DNA of 23,665 nucleotides from Spirochaetia bacterium (GTDB taxonomy: Bacteria; Spirochaetota; Spirochaetia; Treponematales; Breznakiellaceae), in NCBI GenBank assembly GCA_026002045.1, contig BOAV01000035.1, positions 1 through 23,665 of the forward strand, given 5' to 3'. The notes beneath the pieces were generated by a model. It saw only the letters and a program-made list of their open reading frames with translations. It did not search any database and had not been told where the DNA came from. Each line of letters starts with the position of its first letter. Position 1 is the stretch's first letter. Shown one piece after another: positions 1-6,974 of the stretch. A program made the position numbers and the translations under genes.

Positions 1-346
1 GTAACATCAGCCATGCGGTTGGATACGATACCCCTATTTCATCCGCCAGCCGTTGCGCCGCTATCCCCCGTTTGTCATGGCTGGCCAGAAATATCGCCCA
101 AAACCATTTCCGTAACGGCGTATGGCTTCTATGCATCACCGTCCCGGCCATCACTGATGCTTGATAACCGCATTTTTTACACGTATACAGATGCCGACTG
201 GTATGGTTATAGTATTCCGTATGTCCACAATGCGGACACTGAAAACCCTCAGCCCATCGTATGTGGAATAAATGTTCCCGGCATACTTCATCATCTTTAA
301 AGCGCTCCTGGAATTGTAATAACGTCAATGCTGCTTGTTGTGCCAT
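1..346 (-). CDS. IS1595-family transposase, N-terminal part (3' end outside window)
   Basis: Reading the minus strand from ATG at 346 gives 115 residues of open frame to the window edge. A zinc ribbon is visible, with CPHC at residues 37-40 and CKKC at 56-59. It is followed by the stretch TVMHRSHTPLRKWFWAIFL and then a helix-turn-helix-like segment (AAQRLADEIGVSYPTAW). This zinc ribbon followed by 'pL..W..ai.l' is the usual N-terminus of IS1595-type DDE transposases; the catalytic DDE/N residues lie beyond the window. A GGGG stretch about 8 bases before the ATG may serve as ribosome site. The gene is transcribed from a good promoter at 367-396. Whether the gene is intact cannot be judged from this window. 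Confidence 0.85.
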   Translation of the reverse strand, partial: MAQQAALTLLQFQERFKDDEVCREHLFHIRWAEGFQCPHCGHTEYYNHTSRHLYTCKKCGYQASVMAGTVMHRSHTPLRKWFWAIFLASHDKRGIAAQRLADEIGVSYPTAWLML

Positions 347-354
347 CGCTTTTC

Positions 355-390
355 CCCTGTTTCATAATTATATCATACAGGAAAACAGGG
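355..390. repeat. Inverted repeat around the transposase -10 box
   Basis: CCCTGTTT (355-362) and AAACAGGG (383-390) form a perfect 8-bp inverted repeat with a 20-base centre containing the -10 box. It could be an operator limiting transposase expression or part of the element end; neither is shown. Confidence 0.5.
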
Positions 391-396
391 AGTCAA
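367..396 (-). promoter_or_regulatory. Promoter of the IS1595-like transposase
   Basis: On the minus strand TTGACT (391-396) and TATAAT (367-372) are separated by 18 bases, close to a sigma-70 consensus. The pair lies about 20 bases upstream of the transposase ATG. Confidence 0.65.
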
Positions 397-404
397 CTTA
401 ATAG

Positions 405-1373
405 TCATATTCTTTTTTTTTTAGAAGCATAACTATAGAGGACATGGATGATGTTTCGTTCAAAATCAAGATTTTCAATTTGAAGTGTAATAATTTCACC
501 AAGCCGCATACCGGAGGAAGCGCCTAAAATGGCAGCTATCTTGCCCCGCTCGTCATACCATTCAATTTGGAAAAGCCGTTCCAGTTCGGCAGGGGTTAAA
601 ATGCCTCTTTCTTGGGTGTCATCCGAGAGCAATTCGATTTTGTCAGCGGGATTTTTAGGGATTATTTCCAAACGGACAGCCTGTTTCAAAGCGACCTTTA
701 TAACCTTCATCATGCCGTTGATTGAACGTCGAGAATATCCGTTTTTCGGATCATCATCTCGGCGGGGAATGGATTTCATAAATTCCGCAAGGGACTTAGC
801 TGTTACATCACAGAGAAGCATATCCTTAAAAAAAGGCGCGATATGAAGTTTGATATGCGTCAGGCAGGAACTAACATGTTTTAGTCCGATTGACTTCTTC
901 TGTTCGCGGCGACTGCGGACATAATCGCCATTCCAGTCCCAAAACCGGGTGAGGTAATCGACCAAGGTCTCCCCACCAGACATGCTCTCATTGGTAATCT
1001 TGGTGTAGAACAGTCTGATTAGTTCGGAATCCCCATAGGCTTCCTCCTTGGTGATAGCCCCATCCTGAAGGAGATATTTTCGGATAGCGGTCAATATTCT
1101 CTGCTGAGATATTTTCGGTGTTTTCCGTTCCTGTTCTGGAATTCCTTCGATAAGCCATTGCTGGACTTGACGGTGAGCGGCGGGTTTTGTCGTTTGACCG
1201 GTAGACCGTTTCCCGGTGTAGGTCTGAAGCTCATCATCCCAAAACCTGGCATACCAAACGGTTTGAGCCCCGGTTTTACGCTGAAAAAGGCTATAAGAGT
1301 TACGAGTTACGAGTTACGAGTTACGAGTTACGAGTTACGAGTTACGAGTTACTGCGGATTTACCTGACTGCAT
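405..1373 (-). pseudogene. Tyrosine recombinase (phage/ICE-type integrase), broken at both ends
   Basis: The minus-strand frame encodes a tyrosine integrase. It has an N-terminal AP2-like DNA-binding region (SYSLFQRKTG..VWYARFWD), a SAM-like core-binding domain, and the start of the catalytic domain with the first active-site Arg in SGMRLGEI (codons near 490-510). The native start is probably ATG at 1373, preceded by AAGGAG five bases upstream. Seven codons later the reading enters eight copies of GTAACTC (1297-1352), which place TAA stops in frame twice. After the repeat the same frame is open to the stop at 405. The C-terminal half, which should carry the H-x-x-R and the Tyr nucleophile, is missing where the IS1595-like element begins. 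The gene starts 107 bases from the 3' end of tRNA-Arg and reads away from it, the usual layout of an element integrated in a tRNA gene. A shorter TTG start at 1094 would lack the N-terminal domain. Confidence 0.85.
1297..1352. repeat. Heptamer tandem repeat, eight perfect copies of GAGTTAC
   Basis: Eight uninterrupted 7-base units (GAGTTAC on plus, GTAACTC on minus; 56 bases) lie inside the N-terminal coding region of the integrase. Three consecutive units contain TAA in every reading frame, so the array stops translation whatever the phase. Two units would leave the integrase frame open and in register. Confidence 0.95.
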
Positions 1374-1388
1374 AGATGCTCCTTCGCG

Positions 1389-1409
1389 AGTGCCCCATTT
1401 AGTGCCCCA
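1389..1409. repeat. Direct repeat AGTGCCCCA in the integrase leader
   Basis: AGTGCCCCA occurs at 1389-1397 and again at 1401-1409, a 12-base period. The copies sit between the integrase -10 box and its start codon, and close to the tRNA 3' end. They could be integrase arm-type sites or an autoregulatory operator. The match is exact, the role is a guess. Confidence 0.45.
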
Positions 1410-1413
1410 CTTA

Positions 1414-1442
1414 AAGATAAGCATCCAAAATTGAATTGTCAA
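1414..1442 (-). promoter_or_regulatory. Promoter of the integrase
   Basis: On the minus strand TTGACA (1437-1442) and TATCTT (1414-1419) are 17 bases apart, and the integrase ATG follows about 40 bases downstream. The -35 box is consensus. The direct repeats at 1389-1409 overlap the expected 5' end of the transcript. Confidence 0.6.
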
Positions 1443-1451
1443 CCATTCCGT

Positions 1452-1474
1452 AATTCCTTATGCTATAAGGAATT
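1452..1474. repeat. 10-bp inverted repeat beside the tRNA 3' end
   Basis: AATTCCTTAT (1452-1461) and ATAAGGAATT (1465-1474) form a perfect hairpin with a 3-base loop, six bases downstream of tRNA-Arg. It may end tRNA transcription, although no good T-run follows on the minus strand, or it may belong to the attachment region. Confidence 0.5.
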
Positions 1475-1479
1475 ATATT

Positions 1480-1552
1480 TGATCCAGGGCAGAGTCGAAC
1501 TGCCGACCTGCCGCTTAGGAGGCGGCCGCTCTATCCACTGAGCTACTGGACC
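1480..1552 (-). tRNA. tRNA-Arg, anticodon CCU
   Basis: The minus strand folds as a complete cloverleaf of 73 bases. The acceptor stem is GGTCCAG/CTGGATC with one G-U pair, the D stem GCTC/GAGC, the anticodon stem GCCGC/GCGGC with loop CTCCTAA (anticodon CCT), and the T arm GGCAG-TTCGACT-CTGCC. CCA is not encoded. The integrase pseudogene just downstream indicates that this tRNA served as attachment site for a mobile element. Confidence 0.95.
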
Positions 1553-1567
1553 GGATGGATGTTATAT

Positions 1568-1596
1568 AGACTACTATTCCGCTTTGCTGTTGTCAA
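1568..1596 (-). promoter_or_regulatory. Possible promoter of tRNA-Arg
   Basis: Minus-strand TTGACA (1591-1596) is followed after 17 bases by TAGTCT (1568-1573), 15 bases before the tRNA 5' end. The -35 box overlaps that of the divergent xpb promoter on the plus strand. Confidence 0.45.
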
Positions 1597-1618
1597 TGCG
1601 GCCTTCTTTCAATATACT
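1590..1618 (+). promoter_or_regulatory. Promoter of the xpb operon, very close to the start codon
   Basis: TTGTCA (1590-1595) and TATACT (1613-1618) are 17 bases apart. Only nine bases separate the -10 box from the ATG at 1628, so the transcript should begin within a few bases of the start codon, and no strong ribosome site precedes it. Confidence 0.55.
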
Positions 1619-1627
1619 TGACAGGTT

Positions 1628-3376
1628 ATGGCTATTGACCCCGCAAACCCCCTGATCGTGCAAAGTGACCGCACCCTTCTGCTTGATGTGCACGCCCCCG
1701 GCGCGGAGGACGCGCGGGCCGCCATTATGCCCTTTGCAGAGCTGGAAAAGTCCCCGGAACACATCCACACCTACCGGATCACACCCCTTTCCCTTTGGAA
1801 TGCCGCCGGCGCGGGCTTTGCCCCCGGTGATATTGTCACGGCCCTCAACACCTATACCCGCTATCCCGTGCCTGCGGGGATCCTCGAAGGCTTCTCCGAC
1901 ACCATGGCCCGGTACGGCAAGATACGGCTCATTTCCCCGGAACAGCTCACCGGCGCCCCTGCCGAGTCTGCGGAGGAACTGCTCCTGGTCTGCGAAGAAA
2001 AGGCCATCCTTGAAGAAATCGGGGCGGCCAAGCCCCTGGAAAAATATTTGCAGCGGACCGCGCTTGGTTTCCGTCTGCGGCTGATCGACCGGGGGAGCGT
2101 CAAACGGGAACTTATCAAACTGGGCTGGCCGGTTAAGGATGAAGCCCCTTTTGTGAAGGGTGAAGATTTGGCTATTGAACTGCGGACCATTGGCGCTTCG
2201 GGCCGGCCCTTTGCCCCACGAGATTATCAGATTGAAGCGGCCCGTTCGGTTTTTGGGAATGGCGGACCGGGGACGGGCTACGGGGTGGTGGTGCTGCCCT
2301 GCGGGTCCGGAAAAACCGTGGTGGGGATGACCTTCATGACCCTCCTCAAAACCAACACCCTGGTGCTCACCACAAACGTGGCGGCGGTGCACCAGTGGAT
2401 CGAGGAACTGCTGGACAAGACCAGCCTTCGCCCGGACGAGATCGCCGAATACACCGGGGATTCAAAGTCGGTTGCGCCGGTTACCATTGCCACCTATCAG
2501 ATTATCACCTGGCGGCCCGACAAGGCGGCGGATTTTCCCCATTTCAAGCTTTTCCGGGAACGGCCCTGGGGGCTCATCATCTATGATGAGGTGCACCTGC
2601 TCCCCGCGCCGGTGTTCCGGGTGACTGCGGAACTCCAGGCGGTCAGGCGGCTGGGGCTCACCGCCACCCTCATCCGGGAGGACGGCGCGGAGGATGCGGT
2701 GTTCAGCCTGGTGGGGCCCAAGCGCTACGATGTTCCCTGGAAGGACCTGGAAGGCAAGGGCTGGATCGCCGAAGCCTTCTGTACCGAGATCCGGCTGGAT
2801 CTACCTGAGGACAAGAAGATACCCTACGCTGTGGCCTCTTCCCGCGAAAAGTACCGCATCGCCAGCGAGAATCCCCGGAAGGAAGATGCGGTCAAGCAGC
2901 TCATCGAAAACCATCCCGAGGATCAGATCCTCGTCATCGGCCAGTACATTACCCAGCTTGAATCCTTGGCGCGCCTTCTCAAGGCCCCCCTGATTACGGG
3001 GAAGACCCCCAACCCGCAGCGGGAACAGATATACAACGCCTTTAAGCGGGGGGAAGTAAAGGTGATCGTGGTGTCCAAGGTTGCCAACTTCGCCATTGAT
3101 CTGCCCGACGCATCCATGGCGGTGCAGGTGTCAGGTTCCTTCGGTTCCCGGCAGGAGGAGGCCCAGCGGCTCGGGCGGATTTTGCGGCCTAAAGGCCTTG
3201 AGTCTGAGGGTCTTGAAACCGAACAAAATACAGCCGAATCTATGCCCAAGGGCCGGAATTCCTGGTTTTTCACCCTGGTGTCCCGTTATACGGTGGAAGA
3301 GGATTTCGCCGCGAATCGTCAAAAATTTCTCGCTGAACAGGGGTACAAGTATTCCATTCAGCATTGGGCCGATTAG
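1628..3376 (+). CDS. xpb: XPB/ERCC3-type DNA repair helicase
   Basis: This 582-residue protein is the bacterial form of the superfamily-2 helicase XPB, a 3'-5' ATP-dependent DNA translocase used in nucleotide excision repair and transcription-linked functions. The N-terminal region (about 1-105, PLIVQSDRT...FAELEKSPEHIHTYRITPLSLWNA) is the XPB/Ssl2 N-terminal domain. Walker A (GSGKT) lies near residues 226-230, DEVH at 320-323, and GLTAT near 345. It is followed directly by the XPB-specific RED motif in LIREDG. Motif VI (QRLGRILRP) is near 513-521. The protein looks complete. The start at 1628 fits the family N-terminus and a promoter nine bases upstream. One base after its stop comes the helicase partner gene, so the two are almost certainly co-translated. 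Family assignment is firm; the cellular role here is inferred. Confidence 0.95.
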   Translation: MAIDPANPLIVQSDRTLLLDVHAPGAEDARAAIMPFAELEKSPEHIHTYRITPLSLWNAAGAGFAPGDIVTALNTYTRYPVPAGILEGFSDTMARYGKIRLISPEQLTGAPAESAEELLLVCEEKAILEEIGAAKPLEKYLQRTALGFRLRLIDRGSVKRELIKLGWPVKDEAPFVKGEDLAIELRTIGASGRPFAPRDYQIEAARSVFGNGGPGTGYGVVVLPCGSGKTVVGMTFMTLLKTNTLVLTTNVAAVHQWIEELLDKTSLRPDEIAEYTGDSKSVAPVTIATYQIITWRPDKAADFPHFKLFRERPWGLIIYDEVHLLPAPVFRVTAELQAVRRLGLTATLIREDGAEDAVFSLVGPKRYDVPWKDLEGKGWIAEAFCTEIRLDLPEDKKIPYAVASSREKYRIASENPRKEDAVKQLIENHPEDQILVIGQYITQLESLARLLKAPLITGKTPNPQREQIYNAFKRGEVKVIVVSKVANFAIDLPDASMAVQVSGSFGSRQEEAQRLGRILRPKGLESEGLETEQNTAESMPKGRNSWFFTLVSRYTVEEDFAANRQKFLAEQGYKYSIQHWAD

Positions 3377-3377
3377 T

Positions 3378-5549
3378 ATGGGCGCCGCCATCAATACATC
3401 CAGGCCATTCCGGTCTATTGAAGAATGGAAATCCGCCCTGATGATCCTGCCGGACGGCTCCTTCTTCGAGCTGATGCGGAGCATCTTCGGCAATATCAAA
3501 ACCCCCTTCAACAAACAGCGGCTCATGGAAGATTTATCCGCCTTTCTTTCCCGTGATGAAATCCGAAAAACCATTGCCCTCTACATTGATGAAACCGATG
3601 CACGGGTTATCACCGCTATTGCCGCCCTGCAGAAACCCGCGCCGGGGGAACTGGAAAGTTTTTTCGCCGGGGAACTGAGTTACGCTGAGCTGCAGGACAT
3701 ACTCCTCAATTTGGAGGAACGGTTCATCCTGTACCGCTTCCGGGAGGAGGGCCTTGCATGTCTGGCCCTGAACCCCGCGCTGGAACCGGTACTCGCCCCA
3801 TTTACCGCGGATCTGTCTATCATCTTCCCTTCGGTTTCTTTAGATGAAGCGGCAGCCATGTCCGTTGCGGGAACAGCAGATGCGGCGTCCTCCGCAGCCC
3901 CTCTTGACGATCGTCTCCTTGCGGCGCTTATTTCCTTTATTCCCGGTGAAGGCATGTTCTTCAAAAATGAAGGGGGGATTCGCAAAAAGGTTTTGGAGTC
4001 CGGAAGCCAAATTTTCCCCGCACTGGATTTGGAATTGATCACCGGGGGGCTGGTAACCCTGGGGCTGTTTCGGACAGAGGGGGAGGGGCTTGTCCCGAAT
4101 GAATCGAAGCTGGCGGCCTTTAAGGATCTAAGCCCCCGTGACCGGTTGATCTATTGCGCCGCCGGAATCTATTGCCGGGCCCACGAATCAGGGGGCAATC
4201 CTTCCGCCGATATTTATTTGCTCCGCAGCCGCATCAGATCCCTGACCGCCCTAATCGATCATTTTCTTAAACTGATCGATCCGGGAAGGGCTTACCCGGC
4301 GCAAACCCTCAACCGGTACTGGGACATTCTGGAACGGGATGCGAACGGCGGTGCAGACAGTCCGGCAGCTGCAACAAACCGGGTTCACTTTTATCAGCTC
4401 CTTGGGGGGCTGGAAAAGACAGGACTTCTGCGGATATCTCCCGCAGGGTACTGGACTGTAGGTAATACTGAAAATAGTAATACTGCGGCCTCTGCACCGG
4501 CGCTGGCCATGGACACCCCCTTTTCCTGCATCATCTACCCCGGCATCAGTTTTGCCGATACCCTGGCCCTGGGATCCTTTTCTGTTGTCCGGGAAACCGG
4601 CGCGGCGGTCCGTTTTGAAGTGACACGGGAGTCGGCGATCCGGGGTTTTAATCGGGGCTTCAGTGCAACGGTCATGGGGGATCTTCTCAATCGCCTTTCG
4701 GGCAACCGGGTTTCGGAATTACTGATCTGGACCCTGAAGGACTGGGCGCAGCGTTACGCAGAGGTGTCCCTCTACGAGGGGATCGTGCTTTCACTTTCCG
4801 CGGATCGCCGTTACCTTGCGGAAGCGGAGCCCATCGCCTCTCTGATAACCAGGACCATTGCACCGGGGGTGTACCTCCTTGCAGCCCCGGAAAGCAGAGA
4901 AGCTATTGAGGCCCTGCGGAAGGCCGGGGTGGACATTTTTGCCCAGTATAAACAGCAGCCCCGCAGGGATGGAGATCCCTTCAATGAGGGCGTCTCTGAC
5001 CGGTATTCCCCTTACCCAAGCCCGGCATCTCTTTCCCGATATTACCACCGCAGCCCTGAGATTCAGTTCCCGCCGCCTGCGCCCCGGCGGGATGCGCCTG
5101 ACCCGGCCGTAAACGCAAAACGGGACTCCCTCAAGGAACAGTTTCGTTTGGCCCTTGATGGGATGAAGCTCCCCAGGCCTGAGCGGGACGAGCTTGCTGC
5201 CCGGATAGAACGGCGTCTGGTGCTCAGCGAGTCCCAGCTTTCCGGGGCTTCCCTGCGCTACGAAAAACTGGAGGCCCGCGGACTTGATTATGTGGGGAAG
5301 GCCGCAATCGCCAAACAGGCCATCGCCTCAAAGTCACTGGTGGAGGTGAAGTGGCCCCACGCCGCCGGTATGCAGCAGTGCTTCGGCATCCCTCTGGCCC
5401 TGGAAAAAACCGAAGGTGAAAGCGTCCTCGTTATCAATCCGGCGCCCCGGGCGGACCAGGACCACACAAGTCCCGGGGAACCTCTCAGACTGCCCTTGGG
5501 CAAGATCAGCCTTTTAAGGCGGATCAAAAAATCAATTTTTGGAGAGTAA
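3378..5549 (+). CDS. Helicase-associated partner protein of XPB (XPB/Ssl2 N-terminal-domain protein)
   Basis: This 723-residue protein begins one base after the xpb stop. The start codon ATG at 3378 is chosen because the upstream part of the frame overlaps the conserved end of XPB. From about residue 380 to 540 it matches the helicase-associated domain seen in the protein encoded beside XPB in actinobacteria: a beta start (CIIYPGISFADTLALGSF), a region reading FEVTRESAIRGFNRGF, and an end LRKAGVDIFAQ. The last 80 or so residues (VEVKWPHAAG..., ending in KISLLRRIKKSIF) resemble the WYL-like beta domain that ends those proteins. The N-terminal 370 residues are helical and poorly conserved. No nuclease or ATPase motif is visible. 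It probably binds XPB or its DNA. Family membership is a judgement from pattern, not a search. Confidence 0.75.
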   Translation: MGAAINTSRPFRSIEEWKSALMILPDGSFFELMRSIFGNIKTPFNKQRLMEDLSAFLSRDEIRKTIALYIDETDARVITAIAALQKPAPGELESFFAGELSYAELQDILLNLEERFILYRFREEGLACLALNPALEPVLAPFTADLSIIFPSVSLDEAAAMSVAGTADAASSAAPLDDRLLAALISFIPGEGMFFKNEGGIRKKVLESGSQIFPALDLELITGGLVTLGLFRTEGEGLVPNESKLAAFKDLSPRDRLIYCAAGIYCRAHESGGNPSADIYLLRSRIRSLTALIDHFLKLIDPGRAYPAQTLNRYWDILERDANGGADSPAAATNRVHFYQLLGGLEKTGLLRISPAGYWTVGNTENSNTAASAPALAMDTPFSCIIYPGISFADTLALGSFSVVRETGAAVRFEVTRESAIRGFNRGFSATVMGDLLNRLSGNRVSELLIWTLKDWAQRYAEVSLYEGIVLSLSADRRYLAEAEPIASLITRTIAPGVYLLAAPESREAIEALRKAGVDIFAQYKQQPRRDGDPFNEGVSDRYSPYPSPASLSRYYHRSPEIQFPPPAPRRDAPDPAVNAKRDSLKEQFRLALDGMKLPRPERDELAARIERRLVLSESQLSGASLRYEKLEARGLDYVGKAAIAKQAIASKSLVEVKWPHAAGMQQCFGIPLALEKTEGESVLVINPAPRADQDHTSPGEPLRLPLGKISLLRRIKKSIFGE

Positions 5550-5553
5550 AACT

Positions 5554-6339
5554 ATGCCTTTATTGCCATTTTCAACACAGCAGGCTGATATCAGCCAGGC
5601 TAAACTTGCCGTCCTTATCGATGCGGACAACACCCAGCCCGCCATCATCGAAGGACTTTTGGACGAGGTCGCCAAGTACGGCGTTGCCAGCGTCAAACGG
5701 ATCTACGGGGACTGGACCAGCACCAACCTCCGCCAGTGGAAGGAGCGGCTCCTGGAATACGCCATCCAGCCCATCCAGCAGTTTGCCTACACCCAGGGCA
5801 AGAACGCCACCGACAGCGCCATGATCATCGACGCCATGGATCTCCTCTACAGCCAGAAGCTTGACGGCTTCTGTATCGTCTCAAGCGATTCCGATTTTAC
5901 CCGCCTTGCCGCCCGGCTGCGGGAGGCCGGGCATACGGTCTACGGCTTTGGTGAAAAGAAAACCCCCCGGGCCTTTGTTGCCGTCTGCGATAAATTTATT
6001 TACACAGAAATACTGCGTGATGTGCAGAATGAAGAAGCCGACGAAGACGACGCCCGTCCCGCCTCGCGGCCCCGCAAGGAATTCAAGGTGGACCGGAAAC
6101 TCCTCAAGCTCCTCCGCGACGCCGTGGACGATCTCGCCGACGAATCCGGCTGGGCCTACCTCGGCGGCGTTGGCCAAAAAATCTCCAACCGTTCCAGCGA
6201 GTTCGACCCCCGGAACTACGGCTTCAAAAAGCTTGGCGATCTTTTCCGTGCCGTTCCCCAGTTTGAGACAGAGGAACGCCCCCAGGAAAACGGCACCGGA
6301 CGACAAGTTTACATCCGTTGGAAGCGGCGCGCCCATTAG
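5554..6339 (+). CDS. NYN-domain nuclease with C-terminal OST-HTH/LOTUS domain
   Basis: This 261-residue protein has a NYN (LabA/DUF88, PIN-like) nuclease domain at about 17-155. Acidic residues are visible in LIDADN (D23, D25, N26), in NATDSAM (D87) and in SSDSDF (D112, D114), the positions expected to bind metal. An acidic linker (EEADEDD) follows. An OST-HTH/LOTUS RNA-binding domain covers about 176-257 and ends in VYIRWKRR. NYN-LOTUS proteins are known or predicted to cut RNA. The gene starts four bases after the XPB partner, with GGAG nine bases before ATG 5554, so it belongs to the same operon. A TTG at 5539 in the same frame is a weaker start. The link to a DNA helicase is unusual and suggests that nucleic acid is both unwound and cut by this gene set. 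Confidence 0.88.
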   Translation: MPLLPFSTQQADISQAKLAVLIDADNTQPAIIEGLLDEVAKYGVASVKRIYGDWTSTNLRQWKERLLEYAIQPIQQFAYTQGKNATDSAMIIDAMDLLYSQKLDGFCIVSSDSDFTRLAARLREAGHTVYGFGEKKTPRAFVAVCDKFIYTEILRDVQNEEADEDDARPASRPRKEFKVDRKLLKLLRDAVDDLADESGWAYLGGVGQKISNRSSEFDPRNYGFKKLGDLFRAVPQFETEERPQENGTGRQVYIRWKRRAH

Positions 6340-6374
6340 GGCGCGATGTACATTAAGATAAAGGAGGATTTAGA

Positions 6375-6941
6375 ATGAAAAAGATATTTCTTGCAGGAGA
6401 TTCAATACGCAGGGGCTATGATCTTCCGGTAAGACAGAAACTCGCCGGCCGGGCAGAGGTATTTTCTTCTGCCGAGAACGGTCAATTTGCCCAATACACC
6501 CTCAAGCATCTCAACGAATGGGCAAAGGCGGCCGGGCACGAAGATGAAATAGAGGTAGTACACTGGAATAACGGCCTCTGGGATGTGCTGCATCAGTATG
6601 GGGATGAATGTCTTACGCCGCCCGATTTCTACGCTTCAATGCTCAGAAGGATACATAAAAGAATCGGAATTTTATTCCCGAAAGCCAGGGTCATATTTGC
6701 CTTGACCACACCGGTGATAGAAGAGCAAAACACCGACCCAAATTTTACCAGGACTAATGATGACATCGAAAGATACAACGCTATTGCCTCAGATGTGATG
6801 AAGGAACTGGGGGTGAAGGTTAATGATCTGTACCATGCGGCGAAGGGCTTCCCCCTTGCCCTTTATGCCGATTGGACCCACTATACCGCTGAAGGTTATG
6901 AGCTGTTGGCCGATGCGGTCATCAAGGCCTGTACTGAATAA
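6375..6941 (+). CDS. SGNH/GDSL-family hydrolase
   Basis: A 188-residue esterase or lipase-like protein without a signal peptide, so probably cytoplasmic. Block I is FLAGDS with the nucleophile at Ser10. The oxyanion Asn is probably in the stretch WNNGLWD (about 77-83), and the catalytic Asp/His pair is in DWTHYT (Asp166, His169) near the C-terminus, followed by the usual 'aeGYe.LA'. These are the four conserved blocks of the SGNH superfamily. AAGGAGG lies seven bases before the ATG. It stands between the NYN gene (35-base gap) and ddl (33-base gap) on the same strand. The substrate cannot be told; carbohydrate or lipid ester hydrolysis is typical of the family. Confidence 0.85.
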   Translation: MKKIFLAGDSIRRGYDLPVRQKLAGRAEVFSSAENGQFAQYTLKHLNEWAKAAGHEDEIEVVHWNNGLWDVLHQYGDECLTPPDFYASMLRRIHKRIGILFPKARVIFALTTPVIEEQNTDPNFTRTNDDIERYNAIASDVMKELGVKVNDLYHAAKGFPLALYADWTHYTAEGYELLADAVIKACTE

Positions 6942-6974
6942 TTATCAGGTTTTATTCGGAGGTATTAACTTATC

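Larger units (their letters stand above)
1..404 (-). mobile_element. IS1595-family insertion sequence, partial (runs off left edge)
   Basis: The left end holds the 5' part of an IS1595-like element, shown by its transposase start (1-346) and the promoter just outside it. The right border is not fixed exactly. It lies somewhere around 400-415, where the reading frame of the neighbouring integrase is lost. I could not recognise a terminal inverted repeat or target duplication, because the other end is outside the window. Confidence 0.75.

Noticed and set aside
13..300. 95-codon plus-strand frame at the left edge
   Set aside because: It is the shadow of the IS1595-type transposase, whose zinc-ribbon cysteines are on the minus strand.
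405..1094. Intact short integrase from a TTG start
   Set aside because: It lacks the DNA-binding N-terminus, which is clearly encoded upstream in the same frame, and lacks the C-terminal catalytic residues.
1297..1352. Tandem repeat as a CRISPR array
   Set aside because: The units are seven bases and directly joined, with no spacers and no cas genes nearby.
1574..2392. 272-codon minus-strand frame opposite xpb
   Set aside because: It lies fully inside the conserved XPB coding region, encodes a His/Gly/Pro-rich sequence without family features, and is an effect of high GC codon use.
3081..3377. Upstream extension of the XPB partner frame
   Set aside because: It overlaps the conserved helicase end of XPB; ATG 3378 directly after the xpb stop is the sensible start.
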